Assembly: GCA_040381075.1 (NCBI GenBank)
Contig: JBEIHX010000051.1
Location: 1 to 17,104, forward strand
From: JBEIHX01 sp040381075
GTDB taxonomy: Bacteria; Pseudomonadota; Alphaproteobacteria; Caulobacterales; Aquidulcibacteraceae
Direction of reading: 5' to 3'
Length of the DNA: 17,104 nt
Below are positions 14,608 through 17,104 of this stretch, one piece after another (the stretch's first letter is position 1; every line of letters starts with the position of its first letter). Made by a program: the position numbers and the translations under genes. The notes under the pieces are model-generated. The model was not told the DNA's origin and searched no databases. It saw only the letters and a program-made list of their open reading frames with translations.

Positions 14608-14635
14608 GCTCCGTTCGCGACAGAGGGATGCACGT

Positions 14636-16207
14636 ATGTCCTTGGCTTCGAGATTCGGTCCGCGCGGCAGCGCGCAGGACGACGAGGATGATGTGCGTCG
14701 GGAGGGCGTCAGTCTCGGTCAGTATATTGACCGGCTTTTGCGCGAAACACGCGAGCACCCAGGGCTTGCAGGCGCGTCCCAGCTTGGCCTCACCGCCGTC
14801 GGCGGCGGGACCGACTATGACGGCGCCGCCCAGGCGATGGACCGGCTGACGGCCCGCATCGAAGCCGCGGAACGGCGCTCCACGCTCGCAATCGCCGGGA
14901 TCGACCAGTCTGTGCTCGGCATGGTCGCCCGCCTTGATGGCGCGGAGCGGGGTCAGCGGGCGGCCATCACCCGCATGGATCAGACGGTTGACGCGCTGCG
15001 CCAGACGCAGGAGGCGCTGGCCGAACGTCTGAAGCGGATGGAAGAACAGGACGCGCCTGAACGCACCATCACGGCGTTCAGGCAGCTGGAGTCTGCGCTC
15101 GAAAAACTTGCAGAGCATGTCAGCCGGCAGGAAATCGCGGCGAGCGACCGGATCCGCGGCGTCGAAGATCGCATGGGCGCCTTCACCGGTCGCCTGGACG
15201 CGACGCTGGCCGATTTCGCCACCCGGATGGACCATGCGGTGACCGTTGTGGACCGCCGCAGTCGCAACGATTTCCGCGACGTCACGGATCGTCTGCAGCG
15301 CATCGAGTCCGGCATGTCCGGCGCCGTTGACCAGATGGGCGATACGGTCAAGCGGATCGCCGATCGGCTGACCCGCGCCGAGCACGCCACGAATGATGCG
15401 ATCCGCGCCCTCGAGCACTCCTTCGTCAATCTGGACGATCGTCTGAAGGCGATGGCCCCGAAGCCGGGGCAGCCGACCATTGATGATGTGCGCTCCGTCT
15501 TCGAACGCCGCATCGACACGCTGGCCGCAGATGTCGCACGCATGGTTGCCGACCAGCGCGCCGAACTCGCACGCGAGATTGAGAAGGCGCTGCGCGAAGG
15601 CGACGCCGGACGCGCGATCGCGGACATCCAGGCCCGCCTCGGCGCGACCGAACGCCGCCAGGCTGAAACCTTCGAGCGGGCCGGGGCGGAGATCGAGAAA
15701 ATCGCCGTGGCGCTGGATGAGCGCGTGCGCGCCATGGAGGCGCGCAACGAAACCGGCGCAGTCTCGGCGATTGCAGAGATCGAACGAATCGCCCTGGCGC
15801 TGCAGCGGCGCATGGATGGGCTTGAAAGCCGCGACAGCGAGGCGGCCGTGCGGCTCGGCGAGGAGATGGCCCGCCTGGCGGAGCGTCTGGAAGCAAAGGT
15901 TGATCAGTCCGAAAAGCGCGCCGCCGACGCGATCAGCCAGATCGGCGATCAGGTGGTTCAGGCTGCTGAACGCCTGCAGCAGCGGCAGAATGAGGGCATT
16001 GCCGATCTCGCGACCCGCATCGACGAACTCGACCAGAAGACCCAGCGCACCCTCGATGACCGGATTGGCCAGATCCAGTCCCGCATGGACGCCGCCGAGG
16101 AGCGCGCCACCGCCGCGTCCGCCCTGTCGAAAAGGCGCTGGCGGACGTGCTCAACCGGCTTGGGTCGCTGGAAGATCTGGCCAAACCCTCTTTCGCGCCG
16201 CGTGTAA
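14636..16207 (+). CDS. PodJ-like polar localisation protein, N-terminal coiled-coil part (ends in apparent frameshift)
   Basis: This is a 523-residue frame. Residues 20-40 (RREGVSLGQYIDRLLRE) resemble the N-terminal GMTLGEWLNRMI helix of PodJ-like proteins. From about residue 65 to 498 it is almost continuous coiled coil in loosely repeated segments of about 28 residues (such as EIEKIAVALDERVRAMEAR and EIERIALALQRRMDGLESR). PodJ is a cell-pole scaffold in Caulobacter that recruits pili, flagellar and signalling factors. ATG 14636 has GAGGG seven bases upstream. After ERATAASAL (codon ending 16126) the frame turns into an Arg/Trp-rich tail of about 27 residues and stops at 16207, while the -1 frame continues the expected protein. 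The tail is therefore probably not native. A CtrA box lies upstream. PodJ identity is inferred from architecture. Confidence 0.8.
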   Translation: MSLASRFGPRGSAQDDEDDVRREGVSLGQYIDRLLRETREHPGLAGASQLGLTAVGGGTDYDGAAQAMDRLTARIEAAERRSTLAIAGIDQSVLGMVARLDGAERGQRAAITRMDQTVDALRQTQEALAERLKRMEEQDAPERTITAFRQLESALEKLAEHVSRQEIAASDRIRGVEDRMGAFTGRLDATLADFATRMDHAVTVVDRRSRNDFRDVTDRLQRIESGMSGAVDQMGDTVKRIADRLTRAEHATNDAIRALEHSFVNLDDRLKAMAPKPGQPTIDDVRSVFERRIDTLAADVARMVADQRAELAREIEKALREGDAGRAIADIQARLGATERRQAETFERAGAEIEKIAVALDERVRAMEARNETGAVSAIAEIERIALALQRRMDGLESRDSEAAVRLGEEMARLAERLEAKVDQSEKRAADAISQIGDQVVQAAERLQQRQNEGIADLATRIDELDQKTQRTLDDRIGQIQSRMDAAEERATAASALSKRRWRTCSTGLGRWKIWPNPLSRRV

Positions 16208-17104
16208 TCCCGCCCGGGGGATCATCCTTCGGACCAACTGTGGCGGCTGCGACGCCCACCTACGCGCTTGGCCCCGTCACCCGCACTGTCACGCCTGAGC
16301 CGGTGGGCGAACCGGCGAAAGCTGCCCCACCGCCCCCGCAGCTTCCGCAGGACGAACCGCGCGCCGCCGAGGCCTTCGCGCCGCCGCCCGTGGTCAGTCC
16401 GGAGCCGGACAGCGATGCGAGGTTCGGGCCCGCGCCGATCGATCTTGATCCGCCAGGGCTTGATGCGCCTGATCCGGCGCCGATGCGGCCGACCCCGATC
16501 CCCATGCCGATGCCGTACGCCGCAGGCCCTGCGGTCGGGCCGGACTACCTGGCGATGGCGCGCAGGGCCGCCCGTCCGGCCGGCGTGGTGGAGGAGCCCA
16601 AGCCGGAGCGCAGGTCGCCAAAGGTCGGCCTGCTGTCCGCTGCATCCATTGCAGCCGCTGTCGCGGTGGTGGGGGCGGGCGGTTATCTGCTCCTGAAGGG
16701 TCGTCAGGCGCCGGAGGAGCCGCCGGTCCAGCCGCCGGCCGCCAGCACCGCAACGCCGCAGCCCGTGGCCCCTGGGGCGCCGAGTGAGGGACTTCCGGGC
16801 GCAGGACTTCCGGGCGAGGCAATCCCCGCAGAAGGACTGCCCGGCCAGGCGCCGCCGGACGATCTGGTGCTGGAAACCCAGCTCCCGCCGCTTGACCCGG
16901 GCGACGGCGCTGTGCCTGCGCCTCCCCCGCGGGCGCCCTTGCCGCGGGCCGTGGCGCCTGCAGCACGCCCCGCCGCCGCTCCGCCACAGGCCCCGGCCTC
17001 GCGGCCCACGGCGCCTGGTGCGCCTGCTGCTGCGGCGGCGTCAGGCAGTTCCTCACCGCCAGCGCCGCGCGCTGTGACGCCGGCGCGGCCGACCTCGCCG
17101 ACGG
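16126..17104 (+). CDS. PodJ-like protein, C-terminal part in the -1 frame (partial at window end)
   Basis: Codons starting at 16126 continue the coiled coil as VEKALADVLNRLGSLEDLAK and then a Pro-rich cytoplasmic stretch. One transmembrane helix follows (VGLLSAASIAAAVAVVGAGG then YLLL, about 16624-16695). A long Pro/Ala-rich segment with GLPG motifs (SEGLPGAGLPGEAIPAEGLP) comes next and presumably lies in the periplasm. The frame opens after a TGA at 16057-16059 and has no stop to the window end. There is no convincing start or ribosome binding site near 16126; the first GTG is at 16147, deep in the coiled coil. It reads as the second half of the upstream gene and not as a separate gene. PodJ relatives carry Sel1 repeats and a peptidoglycan-binding domain further on, which would lie beyond the window. 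Confidence 0.75.

Larger units (their letters stand above)
14164..14635. other. Repeat-rich intergenic region upstream of the PodJ-like gene
   Basis: Of these 472 bases, two tandem arrays (14218-14267 and 14301-14440) occupy the first part. A CtrA box (14542-14557) and a GANTC site (14603-14607) lie in the promoter-proximal part. The 100-codon frame that runs through the arrays is made of the repeat and is not a credible protein. Confidence 0.75.

Noticed and set aside
16124..16135. Programmed -1 frameshift in the PodJ-like gene.
   Set aside because: The site lacks an X-XXY-YYZ slippery heptamer and I saw no clear downstream pseudoknot; kept only as a minor option.

Overview
The window is very GC-rich with strongly GC-biased third codon positions. 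Its gene set points to an alphaproteobacterium of the Caulobacterales, Maricaulales or Hyphomonadales type. The markers are a DUF1013/TrcR-type cell-cycle regulator, a SUV3-like RNA helicase followed by an S4 protein, two DUF465 small proteins, a PodJ-like coiled-coil protein and a textbook CtrA box (TTAA-N7-TTAA). I see no rRNA, tRNA, insertion sequence, phage gene or CRISPR array. The window looks like chromosomal core with ordinary synteny, not an island.

Layout. Positions 1-2214 (+) hold the tail of a MarR-family regulator, an OmpR-family response regulator and an EnvZ-type histidine kinase, packed as one operon. Positions 2273-5121 (-) hold a SUV3-like helicase and a small S4-domain RNA-binding protein, coupled by a GTGA overlap. 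They converge on the kinase gene over a perfect palindrome. Positions 5506-8419 (+) hold an acyl-CoA-dehydrogenase-fold flavoenzyme and an N-acyl-D-amino-acid deacylase-type amidohydrolase, probably one catabolic unit. suhB (8420-9220, -) abuts it tail to tail with no gap. A gene-free stretch follows, containing a minisatellite and a strong intrinsic terminator, and then trcR (9705-10337, +). Positions 10338-11239 have no convincing gene. Positions 11240-13028 hold a DUF465 gene (-), then ubiX, a TIGR02444 gene and a second DUF465 gene (+). Positions 13267-14163 hold a lipoprotein-like SAM methyltransferase. From 14636 to the window end lies a PodJ-like polar-organiser gene split by an apparent one-base frameshift.

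Two themes stand out. The first is cell-cycle and polarity control: trcR, the PodJ-like gene, the CtrA box and GANTC sites just ahead of it. The second is the intergenic DNA, where short tandem repeats of 12-15 bp (most often exactly 14 bp) with different unit sequences occur in nearly every larger gap. The most valuable checks are whether the PodJ-like frameshift is real and whether the terminator upstream of trcR ends a small RNA or a regulated leader. I did not find a convincing new multi-gene system.
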